DNA from: Actinomycetes bacterium
Lineage (GTDB): Bacteria; Actinomycetota; Acidimicrobiia; Acidimicrobiales; Bog-793
Length of the DNA stretch: 48,796 bases
Reading direction: 5' to 3'
NCBI GenBank assembly: GCA_021796455.1
Contig: JAKACA010000004.1
Location: 1-48,796 of the forward strand
Of this stretch, positions 33,504 to 42,035 are shown one piece after another (the stretch's first letter is position 1; each line of letters opens with the position of its first letter). A program made the position numbers and the translations under genes. Under the pieces are notes generated by a model. That model had not been told where the DNA came from and did no database searches. It was given only the letters and a program-made list of their open reading frames with translations.

Positions 33504-35695
33504 TGGTCGTCGAAGGCGAGCTGGTGGGCGAGCATGCCCGCTACCGTACCCGGCCCCCCGCCGTCGTCGCCCACGATGCGGGCGCCGGCCTCCGCCATCG
33601 CGCGCAGGGCCCGCTCGGCGCTCTCGTGTCGCACTCCCGCAGTAAGCCCCACAAGCACGTCCACTTCGAAGCCGAGCTGACGTGCGTCGAGCACCGTGGC
33701 CCGCACGCAGTAGTCCGTGGCTATCCCGCAGATCTCCAGCCGGTCGATACCGTTGTCGAGGAGCCACGTTGCAAGGCTGGCTCCGGACGGTTCTCGCCCC
33801 TCGAAGGCAGAAAAGGCAGCCGCGTCGAGGCCCTTGTCGAACACTGCGCCCCACTCGACGTCCGCGAGGGTCGGGTGGATCTCGGCCCCCTGGCTCCCGG
33901 CGACACAGTGAACAGGCCATGAGGTCTCGAAGTCCGGCAGGGCCCCGCTCGCGGCGAAATGGGCACCGGGGTTGACATGGCGGTCACGTGAAGCGATCAC
34001 GGCGCGGTATCGTCCCCGGTTCTTCGAGATGAGCTCGCGCACGCGCCTTGCTACGAGGCTGCCACCGGCAACAGCCAGCGTGCCCCCCTCGCAGAAGTCA
34101 TTCTGAACGTCGACCACGAGCAGGGCGGTTGCGGGCCGGGGGGAGCCACCCGGGGCGGAGCGGGGCAGTCGACCGGCCCCGGGGAATATCTCGCTCACAG
34201 TGGCGATCGGTCGCTCGCCCTCGCGAGGCTCCCGATCGTCTCCGGCACCTCGGCCGTAGCGCGTCGGGATGACAGGAGGGCCAGGGTGCAGGTCGAAGGC
34301 TTCGGCCCCGAGCTCACGCAACGCCCAGCGGTGATGCTCGCGAGCGTCGCCCATGCTCGGAGGCTCACCGACAAGGACTCCCTCGGAGATCCAGCGTCGC
34401 TGGAGCTCACGGGCTTCCCACCCTTCGGGGAGCTCATCGGCATCCGCCGGCAGCCTCCGTAGCCTGCCCTTGCCGGCGATGCTCGAGCTACCCGCCCCGG
34501 CCTCGACCTCCCAGCTGCTCGACGCGGTGCCGTCGGCTCCAGCCACGTCGGTGCCATCGGCGACCGGCTTCACGAACTCGATGCGAGCACGTCCCTCCTC
34601 GTCGATCCAGCGCGAGGCGCGCTTGCGCGCGCCGAGGGTGTGCTTGGCCGGGGAGCGCTTCTCGACCGGGATGAGCTTGGCGAGCCGTCCGTTCTCCGAG
34701 GCGACGGCAACGAGCTTGTAGACAAAGCCCGCCGACGGCGCGCCGGAGCCGTTCACAAGCCTTGTACCCACGCCGTAGCCGTCTATCGGAGCCGACGCGA
34801 GGGCTGCGATCGCATACTCATCCAAGTCGGACGTGACGATGATTCCCGTGGATGTCGCTCCAAGCTCGTCCAGCAGCGTCCGCGCGCGCACTGCTTGGTC
34901 GAGAAGATCGCCGGAGTCAAGCCGGATCGCACCAGGTCCGTCGGCTCCCCGTTCGCGGCACAGCTCGACGGCTCGCGCAATCGCCTTCGCGACATCGTAG
35001 GTATCGACGAGAAGAGTCGTGCTCGTGCCCATGGTGTCGAGCTGGGCGGCGAAAGCCGCGCCCTCGTCGGGGTGTGCCAGCACGAAAGCGTGTGCCGCGG
35101 TGCCAGCAGTCGGTACACCATAGAGTCGTCCCGCCGCAAGGTTGGAGGTGGAAGCGCACCCAGCTATATAAGCGGCTCGAGCCGCTGCCACTGCCGCGTA
35201 CTCGTGAGTTCGGCGCGCTCCCATCTCGATCACCGGCCTGCCTTCGGCAGCTCCGACGATGCGCGAAGCCGCTGCGGCCACCGCAGAGTCAAAGTTGAGA
35301 ATCGAGAGAACCACCGTCTCGAGCAACACGGCCTCGCCGAAGCTCGACTCGACGGTGAGCACGGGGCTACCAGGAAAGTAGCACTCGCCTTCGGCATACG
35401 CGTCCAAGTTGCCCGAGAACCGGAACGACCTCAACCACTCCCCGGTCTCCTCCGAGACTATGCCGTCACCTACCAGCCAGGCAACTTCGTCGCCACCGAA
35501 TCGGAAGCGCTCGAGGGCGTCAATGACGCGCCCCACGCCGGCGAGGACGCCATAACGGCGCCCAGGCGGAAGCGATCTCGCGAACACCTCGAAGACCGCG
35601 CGCCGGCCTGCGACTCCTGACTCGATGGCAGCATCGAGCATCGTGAGCTCGTAGCGGTCCGTCAGCAGCGCCGTCGAGGGCGTCGTGTCAATCAC
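33500..35695 (-). CDS. Fused nicotinate phosphoribosyltransferase and nicotinamidase
   Basis: The 731-residue single frame joins two successive steps of NAD salvage. Residues 1 to about 440 are a PncB-type nicotinate phosphoribosyltransferase (TDRYELTMLDAAIESG at the start, RRTHEYAAVAAARAAYIAGC, VDTYDVAKAIARAVEL, IRLDSGDLLDQAVRARTLL and GVGTRLVNGSGAP). A linker of about 80 residues follows. Residues 522-731 are a PncA-type isochorismatase-fold amidase with a complete catalytic triad (Asp529 in VVDVQNDF, Lys621 in FDKGLDA, Cys663 in GIATDYCVRA) and metal ligands Asp571, His573 and His579 in SRDRHVNPGAHF. Nicotinamide would be deamidated and the nicotinate converted by one polypeptide. The ATG start is followed by MIDTTPSTALLTDRY, a normal PncB beginning. 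I have not met this order often. Confidence 0.88.
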   Translation of the reverse strand: MIDTTPSTALLTDRYELTMLDAAIESGVAGRRAVFEVFARSLPPGRRYGVLAGVGRVIDALERFRFGGDEVAWLVGDGIVSEETGEWLRSFRFSGNLDAYAEGECYFPGSPVLTVESSFGEAVLLETVVLSILNFDSAVAAAASRIVGAAEGRPVIEMGARRTHEYAAVAAARAAYIAGCASTSNLAAGRLYGVPTAGTAAHAFVLAHPDEGAAFAAQLDTMGTSTTLLVDTYDVAKAIARAVELCRERGADGPGAIRLDSGDLLDQAVRARTLLDELGATSTGIIVTSDLDEYAIAALASAPIDGYGVGTRLVNGSGAPSAGFVYKLVAVASENGRLAKLIPVEKRSPAKHTLGARKRASRWIDEEGRARIEFVKPVADGTDVAGADGTASSSWEVEAGAGSSSIAGKGRLRRLPADADELPEGWEARELQRRWISEGVLVGEPPSMGDAREHHRWALRELGAEAFDLHPGPPVIPTRYGRGAGDDREPREGERPIATVSEIFPGAGRLPRSAPGGSPRPATALLVVDVQNDFCEGGTLAVAGGSLVARRVRELISKNRGRYRAVIASRDRHVNPGAHFAASGALPDFETSWPVHCVAGSQGAEIHPTLADVEWGAVFDKGLDAAAFSAFEGREPSGASLATWLLDNGIDRLEICGIATDYCVRATVLDARQLGFEVDVLVGLTAGVRHESAERALRAMAEAGARIVGDDGGGPGTVAGMLAHQLAFDDQ

Positions 35696-35759
35696 CTAGT
35701 TCACGCTAGGGCGGCCCGGCAAGCGCTGTGCATGGCCTTCGATATCCGAGGGGGCAGAG

Positions 35760-35789
35760 GTGCGCGAGATAAACGAGTCTCGCGCACCA
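35760..35789. terminator. Perfect 11-bp hairpin downstream of the amidase
   Basis: GGTGCGCGAGA (35760-35770) pairs perfectly with TCTCGCGCACC (35779-35789) across an 8-base loop. It lies 56 bases past the amidase stop and 64 bases before the fused NAD-salvage gene, both on the minus strand. Termination of the amidase transcript is likely; no T run follows, so an operator is an alternative. Confidence 0.5.
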
Positions 35790-35845
35790 CGCCGCGGGCG
35801 AGACTGTCACACCCCACGGTGACTTGCCACTTCCTACCAGCTGGC

Positions 35846-36967
35846 TCAGGCCGCCACAGCCGCCTCGATCGACGCGGCCACTGCACAAAGCAGCGCCTCG
35901 CTGCCGGGCAGCCCGACGAGCTGGAGGCCGCAAGATGGCCGCGAAGGGCCAACTGGTACCGGAAGCGAGATCGCGGGGAACCCGGCAAGGTTCACCGGGG
36001 CCGTCAGGACGTTGAAACCCGGGCCGAACTCCTCGAGACGGGGTGGCCGTAGTGCCAGGGTTGGCAGCGCAAGGACCCCGTAGCGACCGACTGCTGCCCC
36101 GAGGTGGTCCGCGAACCTCCTGCCGAACGCCCGCGCGTCGTCGAGCTCGCGGGCGCTCGCGTTGCGGCCAAGCTCGAAGCGGGGTCGTAGCTCACGGCTC
36201 ACCCCTCGTCCCCCATCGAGCTCCAGAAGATGGCGGTCGGACTGGTAGGCCTCGTGGGCGAGCACGAGCTGCTGGTGCCGGTGGGCCTCCGCCCACGCCT
36301 CGAGACGGACTGGCTCTGTCACAAGACCGGCCGCGGCCAGGGCACTTTCGACAGCCGCCTCGATCACGGGATCGACCGGCACCCTGGCAGGAAGCAGTGC
36401 GCGGGCCAGCACCGCGGGCAGAGCCCGGTGAGCCATATCGACGCCGAGCATCTCCATACCGAGCACCACTCGAGCGACGTCGCGTGCCAGCACTCCGACG
36501 GTGTCGTAGCTCGGAGCGAGGGGCCACACACCCTGCGTCGAGATGAGCCCCGTGGTCGTCTTCAGGCCTACGACCGCGCAGCAAGCAGCCGGGATACGCA
36601 CTGATCCACCCGTGTCCGAGCCGAGGGCGATATCGGCCTCACCGAGCGCGACGGCGACAGCCGACCCCGAGGAGGAGCCGCCAGGGACCCGTCCCGGGTC
36701 GACCGGGTTCGGTGGAGTCCCGAACCACGGGTTGATCCCGCTCGTGCCGAACGCGAGCTCGTGGAGGTTCACCTTCCCCACCAGCCGCCCGCCGGCTTTC
36801 CGGATCGCTGCTATGCAGGACGCATCGGCAAGGGCAGGCACGCCGAGATCTGCGAGGGCTCGGCATCCAGCCGTCGTGATGGAGCCCTCGACATCGATGA
36901 GATCCTTGACTGCCACAGTGGGGCCGCTACCACTCCCCGCGGGCCACCGCTCCAACCACGTCGTCAC
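35846..36967 (-). CDS. Amidase-signature family protein
   Basis: The 373-residue hydrolase has the Ser-cisSer-Lys triad of the family: Lys21 in VAVKDLIDV, the Ser run at 98-100 in PGGSSSGSA and Ser122 in SDTGGSVR. GRLVGKVNLHELAFGTSG and CGLQLVGLPGSEALL at the end are also typical. Most amidases and GatA proteins have 450-490 residues; this one starts almost directly at the catalytic Lys and lacks the usual N-terminal helices, and its middle is shortened. It may act on a small amide, or be a biuret/allophanate-type hydrolase; no GatB/GatC genes are near. The ATG at 36967 lies in a 107-base gap from the next gene. Confidence 0.85.
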   Translation of the reverse strand: MTTWLERWPAGSGSGPTVAVKDLIDVEGSITTAGCRALADLGVPALADASCIAAIRKAGGRLVGKVNLHELAFGTSGINPWFGTPPNPVDPGRVPGGSSSGSAVAVALGEADIALGSDTGGSVRIPAACCAVVGLKTTTGLISTQGVWPLAPSYDTVGVLARDVARVVLGMEMLGVDMAHRALPAVLARALLPARVPVDPVIEAAVESALAAAGLVTEPVRLEAWAEAHRHQQLVLAHEAYQSDRHLLELDGGRGVSRELRPRFELGRNASARELDDARAFGRRFADHLGAAVGRYGVLALPTLALRPPRLEEFGPGFNVLTAPVNLAGFPAISLPVPVGPSRPSCGLQLVGLPGSEALLCAVAASIEAAVAA

Positions 36968-37074
36968 CGACCAGGCACCTCTCCCACCGCTTTGTCCCCA
37001 CCGGTCTGCGTCTCGGGACCCACCTTAGGTCCCCTGCACAGCAAGCTGAGCCATAGACACGGCTGCGAGTCCCG

Positions 37075-37602
37075 CTAGGCCCAGTCCCCGAACAGCACCG
37101 TCGCGCGCCTGGGACCACCCTTCCCCAGAGCGGATCTGATGGCCGCACGGATCGCGCGCGGGCGTACGACCAGGAGCCTGACCACAGGATCCGTCCACGG
37201 GAGGGGCACGATCTCTCCGGCGTGGAACAAGTGCTCGCTGTCCACCCATGCAGCTCCGACGTCGGGAAGGACGGCAAGGCGCGCCCCATTGGCCACCCAG
37301 GCCACCTTGGGTCGCGCGGGCGCGGCGCGGCGAGATGACGCCGTTATGCGCCGGGTGCCCAAGCCCGGAGCCGCGAGACGGGTTTCGAGTCCCGCCGGCT
37401 TTGCTACGCAGACGAAGACGCCTGTCCGACCAAGGTCGGCATGCACGCTCGAGAGATCCGCCGCGCTCACGTCGCCCGAGCCGACTAGCTCGAATCGACC
37501 GGCAGCCGCCAAGTACCAGTCCGTCCCGAAAGCGAGACGAACGGCTCTCGGCCGGCGCTGACCGTCGACCAGATGTCCAGGCGGCGGAGCGGAGCGTGTC
37601 AT
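37075..37602 (-). CDS. Hypothetical protein
   Basis: I do not recognise this family. From the ATG at 37602 it would have 175 residues, with an ordered first half (VRLAFGTDWYLAAAGRFEL, LGRTGVFVCVAKPAGLETRL) and a basic linker (RRITASSRRAAPARPK), ending in RATVLFGDWA. No signal peptide or membrane segment is visible. Codon third positions look GC-rich on this strand, and the competing plus-strand frames are low in structure, so this strand is preferred. GTG at 37638 is an alternative start lying in the 16-bp tandem repeats. It stands alone between the amidase and the divergent DUF3048 gene. Confidence 0.5.
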   Translation of the reverse strand: MTRSAPPPGHLVDGQRRPRAVRLAFGTDWYLAAAGRFELVGSGDVSAADLSSVHADLGRTGVFVCVAKPAGLETRLAAPGLGTRRITASSRRAAPARPKVAWVANGARLAVLPDVGAAWVDSEHLFHAGEIVPLPWTDPVVRLLVVRPRAIRAAIRSALGKGGPRRATVLFGDWA

Positions 37603-37619
37603 CGTCCGCAATCTTTGCT

Positions 37620-37667
37620 CACTGCCCCGCCTCGCCACTGCCCCGCCTCGCCACTGCCCCGCCTCGC
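37620..37667. repeat. Three perfect 16-bp tandem repeats
   Basis: CACTGCCCCGCCTCGC occurs three times in a row (37620-37635, 37636-37651, 37652-37667), followed by a decayed partial copy to 37680 and a run of G residues. It lies in the divergent promoter region between the hypothetical gene and the DUF3048 gene. On the minus strand each copy contains GGCGAGGCGGGG. Confidence 0.9.
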
Positions 37668-37790
37668 CACGATCCCGCCTGGGGGGGGTCCCCCGCGGAC
37701 ACGAGCGCGTCCGGTACGGTCGCGACTGCTCTCTTGACCGCTTCAGCCTTCAAGAGGCGTCGACACCGGACGTGAAGGAAATATCAGCAA

Positions 37791-38945
37791 ATGCCAAAGT
37801 CATCTTCTCACTCGCGCCCGAGCGGGCTTGCCAGGCTTCGTTCGAAGCTGGGCCTGCGATGGCGACGCGCCGGGACCAAGACCCGGGTCACGGCCTCTGT
37901 TGCCGTTGTGGTCGTGCTGGCCGTCATCGTTGCCGGCGTCATCTCGGCTGCCTCGACACCTCACCGGAAGGCGGCAGCGGGCAGCAGCTCCACCACATCG
38001 ACCACGACGACGACCGCGCCGAGGGCTAAGGCCAAGGCGCAGCTATGTCCTCTCACCCACACCCCGGCTCCCCATGGCCGTGTGCCCCGGCGTCCCGCAC
38101 TAGCGGTGAAGATCGGGAACGACCCGGCGTCGCGACCTCAGACGGGCCTGCCCGAAGCAGACATCGTCTACGAGCAGATGGCTGAGGGAGGCATCACCCG
38201 CTACATGGCGATCTTCCAGTGCCAGGAGGCACCCGTCATAGGACCTGTCCGCTCGGTCAGATGGGACGACTGGCACGAGCTCGAGCCCTATGGCCACCCC
38301 ATCTTGGCGATCTCCGGCGGCATCATCCCCTGGGACAACAAGGTCGCGAGCCTCACTTGGCTTTACGATGCCAACGCCTCGGAAGGACCGGCCGTCGGCG
38401 CGTTCTACAGGACGTCCAACCGCGTGCCGCCCTGGAACCTTTACACCTCCTCCAAGACGCTCTGGTCGCTCGATCCGAACCACCAGCCGCCTCCGCCGCA
38501 GTTCTCTTACTCCAAGCTCACTCCGAGCGAGGCGACCACCGCCAAGGCGGCGACAATCACCAACTTCGCCGCCGGCGCCACGGTTCAGTGGACCTGGAGC
38601 GCCCGGCTCGGCGTCTGGCTCCGCTCTATCGGCGGGGTTCCGGACCTCGACTCGAGCGGATCGCAGCTACAGGCAAAGAACGTCATCATCGAGATGGTGC
38701 CAACCCGACCCGGACCGTATGCCGAGAGCGGCACGACACCCGACGTGGAGAGTCTTACGGTTGGCTCGGGACCCGCGTGGGTGCTGCGCGACGGCAAGGT
38801 CGAGAAAGGCACCTGGAACTCAGCGGGTTACGCGGACCTGACCCACTACAGGTTCCCCGACGGCAACACGATGACCCTCACACCGGGCAATACCTGGGTG
38901 GAGCTCGTACCCAACCAGTTCTATCCAGTCGCGATCCAGCGCTGA
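37791..38945 (+). CDS. DUF3048 (YerB-like) membrane-anchored protein
   Basis: The 384-residue protein has a basic N-terminus (RLRSKLGLRWRRAGTK), one membrane segment at about residues 33-54 (VTASVAVVVVLAVIVAGVIS) and a Ser/Thr-rich linker (SSSTTSTTTTTAP). An extracellular DUF3048 domain follows, with RPALAVKIGNDPASRPQTGL, ADIVYEQMAEGGITRYMAIF, IGPVRSVRWDD and the closing FPDGNTMTLTPGNTWVELVP. The family is widespread in Gram-positive bacteria, with a cell-envelope location and unknown function. The ATG at 37791 follows GAAGGAAAT. The gene stands alone, 54 bases before the saccharopine dehydrogenase-like gene on the same strand. Confidence 0.87.
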   Translation: MPKSSSHSRPSGLARLRSKLGLRWRRAGTKTRVTASVAVVVVLAVIVAGVISAASTPHRKAAAGSSSTTSTTTTTAPRAKAKAQLCPLTHTPAPHGRVPRRPALAVKIGNDPASRPQTGLPEADIVYEQMAEGGITRYMAIFQCQEAPVIGPVRSVRWDDWHELEPYGHPILAISGGIIPWDNKVASLTWLYDANASEGPAVGAFYRTSNRVPPWNLYTSSKTLWSLDPNHQPPPPQFSYSKLTPSEATTAKAATITNFAAGATVQWTWSARLGVWLRSIGGVPDLDSSGSQLQAKNVIIEMVPTRPGPYAESGTTPDVESLTVGSGPAWVLRDGKVEKGTWNSAGYADLTHYRFPDGNTMTLTPGNTWVELVPNQFYPVAIQR

Positions 38946-38999
38946 ACATGGCGCCGACATGGCCATGGGTGCACTCTGTCTGAAGATGGAGATCGTCGC

Positions 39000-40226
39000 T
39001 TGAAAGTGCTGCTGCTCGGCGCCGGCGGAGTAGGCGAGGCGGTGGCCGTGCTCGCCGGATCCAGGGGTTTCCTGGAGGAGCTCATAGTCGCCGACATCAA
39101 TGTCGAGCGAGCGGCCAGGGTGGCCGCCAGGTTCGCAGCTGCCGGGACGAGGGTTGCCTCCGACAGCATGCGGCTCGACGCCGGTGATGCCGACGCCATC
39201 AGCAAGCTCGCGAGCGCGAGGGGCGTCGACGTGATATTCAACGCCTGTGACCCTCGCTTCGTGCCGAGCATATTCAAAGCGGCAACTGATGCGGGCACCG
39301 ACTACCTGGACCTGGCGATGTCGCTGTCGCTCCCCCATCCCGAGGTCCCCTACGAGCGAGTTGGGACTATCCTCGGCGAGCAGCAGCTTGCGGCCGATGC
39401 CATGTTTCGCGACAGAGGCCGCCTCGCCCTCGTCGGATGTGGCGTCGGACCTGGGCTCTCCGACATCTTCGCGCGCTATGCCGCCGACCACCTCTTCGAA
39501 GCTCTCGATGAAGTCGGAGTTCGCACTGGGGCGAACCTCGTCGTCGAGGGTTTTGATTTCGCGCCGACCTTCAACATCTGGTCGACGATCGAGGAGTGCC
39601 TCAATCCGCCCGTGATCTTCGAGCGCGATCGCGGTTGGTTCACGACCGAGCCATTTTCCGAGCCAGAGGTATTCGACTTTCCCGCAGACATCGGCGAGGT
39701 CACGTGCGTGAACGTCGAGCACGAAGAGGTTCTCCTCATCCCTCGATGGATCGAGGCCGGCCGTGTGACCTTCAAGTACGGCTTGGGCAACGACTTCATA
39801 AGCGTGCTCCAGACCCTGCACAAGCTCGGCCTCGACTCGACCCGGCCAGTGACAGTGCGAGGTCAGGAGGTGGTCCCACGCGACGTCGTGGCGGCATGCC
39901 TGCCAGATCCATCGACCCTCGGCGACAAGATGAGCGGGCGGACCTGCGCGGGTACCCATGTGCGAGGTACTGGCAAGGACGGGAGCTACCGCCAATCCTA
40001 CCTGTACCACGTGTCCGACAACGCCGAGACGATGGGCCTCCACGGCTGCCAAGCTGTCTTGTGGCAGACCGCGCTCACGCCTGTCGCCGCGCTCGAGCTG
40101 CGAGCAAACGGGCAGTGGCAGGGATCAGGCGTGCTCGGCTGTGAAGCTTTCGACGCGGCTCCGCTGCTCGACATGCTCTGCGCCTACGGAGAGCCGTGGC
40201 ACCTCCGAGACGAGGCCCCCGAATAG
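39000..40226 (+). CDS. Saccharopine dehydrogenase-family NAD(P) oxidoreductase
   Basis: The 408-residue protein opens with a Rossmann motif (MKVLLLGAGGVGEAVAVLAG), followed by ELIVADINVERAARVAARF and VDVIFNACDPRFVPSIFKAA, typical of the saccharopine dehydrogenase NADP domain. The C-terminal part (YGLGNDFISVLQTLHKLGL and PVAALELRANGQW) fits its catalytic domain. The family includes saccharopine reductase, lysine dehydrogenase and carboxynorspermidine dehydrogenase. The last would suit the polyamine genes downstream, but the sequence alone does not decide. TTG start at 39000 with GGAG about 9 bases upstream. It converges on the dimethylformamidase-like gene, 6 bases apart. Confidence 0.82.
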   Translation: MKVLLLGAGGVGEAVAVLAGSRGFLEELIVADINVERAARVAARFAAAGTRVASDSMRLDAGDADAISKLASARGVDVIFNACDPRFVPSIFKAATDAGTDYLDLAMSLSLPHPEVPYERVGTILGEQQLAADAMFRDRGRLALVGCGVGPGLSDIFARYAADHLFEALDEVGVRTGANLVVEGFDFAPTFNIWSTIEECLNPPVIFERDRGWFTTEPFSEPEVFDFPADIGEVTCVNVEHEEVLLIPRWIEAGRVTFKYGLGNDFISVLQTLHKLGLDSTRPVTVRGQEVVPRDVVAACLPDPSTLGDKMSGRTCAGTHVRGTGKDGSYRQSYLYHVSDNAETMGLHGCQAVLWQTALTPVAALELRANGQWQGSGVLGCEAFDAAPLLDMLCAYGEPWHLRDEAPE

Positions 40227-40232
40227 CTGGGC

Positions 40233-41948
40233 TCACGAGCCCGCAGGTACGACCGTCAGCCAGTGCGGCACTGATGGGATGATCCGTCCGGCGGGACCTT
40301 GGCCGAAGAGCCACAACAGGTTCCCTGTTATCTTCTGCACCGCAGGAGCCGCGCAAGTCGAGATGTGCCTAGTGCAGGGTGTCAGGGAGTTGATCCAGTT
40401 GTTGTCGCCCGTGTCGAGCACGCCCGCCTTCGACGACCGCGACGTGTAATAGGTCATGTCGGAGTAGGTATAGCCACCCCACTGCCCCTGATCTGTCTGA
40501 GAGTTGGCAAGCGGTATCGGCGAGTGACCGAGGACCTGCAGATCCGAGGGCATGGGCCAGCTCGGGGCGACATGGTCGAAGTCGGCCTGGATGACGTTCG
40601 GAAGCTGTGACCCGTTATGGAGTCCAGTGCCCTTGAATATCCAAGAGCTCGCGTCGTAGACGACAAAAGCCGATGGCGGAGACCACGGCTCTATGAAACC
40701 CGCGTACATCTCGCCGACAAACCCGCTCTCGGGCCAGTTAGTCGGAGGCGAGAACCAGGTGTTGCCCGTCACTCGTAATGGACTGCCCTTCCCATTCAGG
40801 GGGTCCTCGGCCGCGTCCCGGTAGTCGACAACCTCCCTGTCGGGACCGAGCGGAGAGCTCTGCAGGCGAACGTGGCGCAAGATCGCGCTCGCGCCGAAGA
40901 AGACCATATTGACACCAGCAGCCATCGCCGACTGCGCAGCTCGGCGCTCGGTCAGCGACCAGCATTCGTCGTGGCCGAGCGACAACAGGGCACGGTGGCG
41001 CAGGAGGAACCTAGGGTGCTGCTGGAGAGTCACGTCGGTGGCATATGTGACATCCAGGCCGTGCTCCTCGGCGAAGCGGACAAGGGGATACTCGTTGCTG
41101 AAGAAGTCCGCAGCGCCGTTGCCAGCAAAGGGCCGATCGAAGGACACGACCCTCGCCCGGTTGCATGGCGGATAGATACCTGGCGCGCAGGTTCCGAGGC
41201 CCTGGTAGAGATCGTAGCCACCGTAGGTGTTCCACGCCTCCTCTGTGTAGACGTCATCTTTGATCACGTACGCGGCCGTGCTCGTCGGATCCCAGATCGT
41301 GAGGAGCACATAGCTCTGCTCGTTCCCACTGCCGACAAGGCGGAGCACGTAGTCGCCCGGTAGAAATGCGTGGCCCACGACGAAGGAGAGCGACGGTGAC
41401 CAGTTGTCACACGAGACCATGTTGGTAACGGGCGTGACAGGACAAGCCGGTTGATCACGTCCGGCGACTTCGCGCGACCGCCAGATGAAGCGACCGCCCG
41501 CCCCACCGTAGTAGCCCATCCGGTAGGCCATCACGTGAAACCGAGGGGCCGTCGTGCTCACGTAAAGGGTGACGCGGTTGCCCACAGCCGCGTATGTGAC
41601 GTTCGCGAAGCCGGCGATCGATCCTGTCTTCGGCTGATGCCTGATCTGCCAGCCGGTCGTGCCCGGCAGCTTGTTCTCCGCGATCACCCAGGATGCCTCG
41701 ACGCCGTAAGGACCTAGAAAGCTACGGCTGTTCGCGGGATTGGGAACGGCCGCGACCTGCCGGGACGCCGATTTTCTGGCTTTGGTTGCGCTCGCTCTCG
41801 GCGCCGGACGCGCAGCGGAGCCACCTACAAGAGCTCCGATTGCACCGATGACGGCGACGACGACGAGCAGGCTCACAGAGACGAGCAGGGGTCGCCGCCT
41901 CAACTGGCGCCTGTGTCGCGCTCCCCCCTCTTTCGCCGCAGCCGTCAT
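40233..41948 (-). CDS. Membrane-anchored protein of the N,N-dimethylformamidase large-subunit family
   Basis: The 571-residue protein has a basic start, a single membrane segment at about residues 20-43 (PLLVSVSLLVVVAVIGAIGA) and then an outside-facing domain. This carries the large-subunit signature of dimethylformamidase: DDVYTEEAWNTYGGYDLYQG, VVSFDRPFAG, EYPLVRFAEEHGLDVTYATD and ALLSLGHDECWSLTERRAAQ. The HDE stretch is where the iron-binding Glu of the known enzyme lies (from memory). Many actinobacterial homologues are exported and uncharacterised, so amidase activity is not assured. No small subunit gene is visible. It is 87 bases downstream of the aldehyde dehydrogenase on the same strand. 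Confidence 0.8.
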   Translation of the reverse strand: MTAAAKEGGARHRRQLRRRPLLVSVSLLVVVAVIGAIGALVGGSAARPAPRASATKARKSASRQVAAVPNPANSRSFLGPYGVEASWVIAENKLPGTTGWQIRHQPKTGSIAGFANVTYAAVGNRVTLYVSTTAPRFHVMAYRMGYYGGAGGRFIWRSREVAGRDQPACPVTPVTNMVSCDNWSPSLSFVVGHAFLPGDYVLRLVGSGNEQSYVLLTIWDPTSTAAYVIKDDVYTEEAWNTYGGYDLYQGLGTCAPGIYPPCNRARVVSFDRPFAGNGAADFFSNEYPLVRFAEEHGLDVTYATDVTLQQHPRFLLRHRALLSLGHDECWSLTERRAAQSAMAAGVNMVFFGASAILRHVRLQSSPLGPDREVVDYRDAAEDPLNGKGSPLRVTGNTWFSPPTNWPESGFVGEMYAGFIEPWSPPSAFVVYDASSWIFKGTGLHNGSQLPNVIQADFDHVAPSWPMPSDLQVLGHSPIPLANSQTDQGQWGGYTYSDMTYYTSRSSKAGVLDTGDNNWINSLTPCTRHISTCAAPAVQKITGNLLWLFGQGPAGRIIPSVPHWLTVVPAGS

Positions 41949-42035
41949 CGACTCCGACCTCTCAGCGCAGACGGGAGATGTTTCCTTGGCACCGGCGGAT
42001 CATACAAACCCGCTGGCGCAAGTAGTGATCGCGCC

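Noticed and set aside
33504..33920. N-terminal extension of the CoA-transferase
   Set aside because: The sequence is an out-of-frame reading of the fused NAD-salvage gene; the GTG at 33503 gives a normal family start.
37139..37561. Hypothetical plus-strand gene of 140 codons
   Set aside because: Composition is Ala/Arg/Thr-rich without ordered stretches; the minus-strand frame over the same bases looks more like a protein.
37620..37667. CRISPR array
   Set aside because: The 16-bp units are directly adjacent with no spacers, and no cas genes are near.
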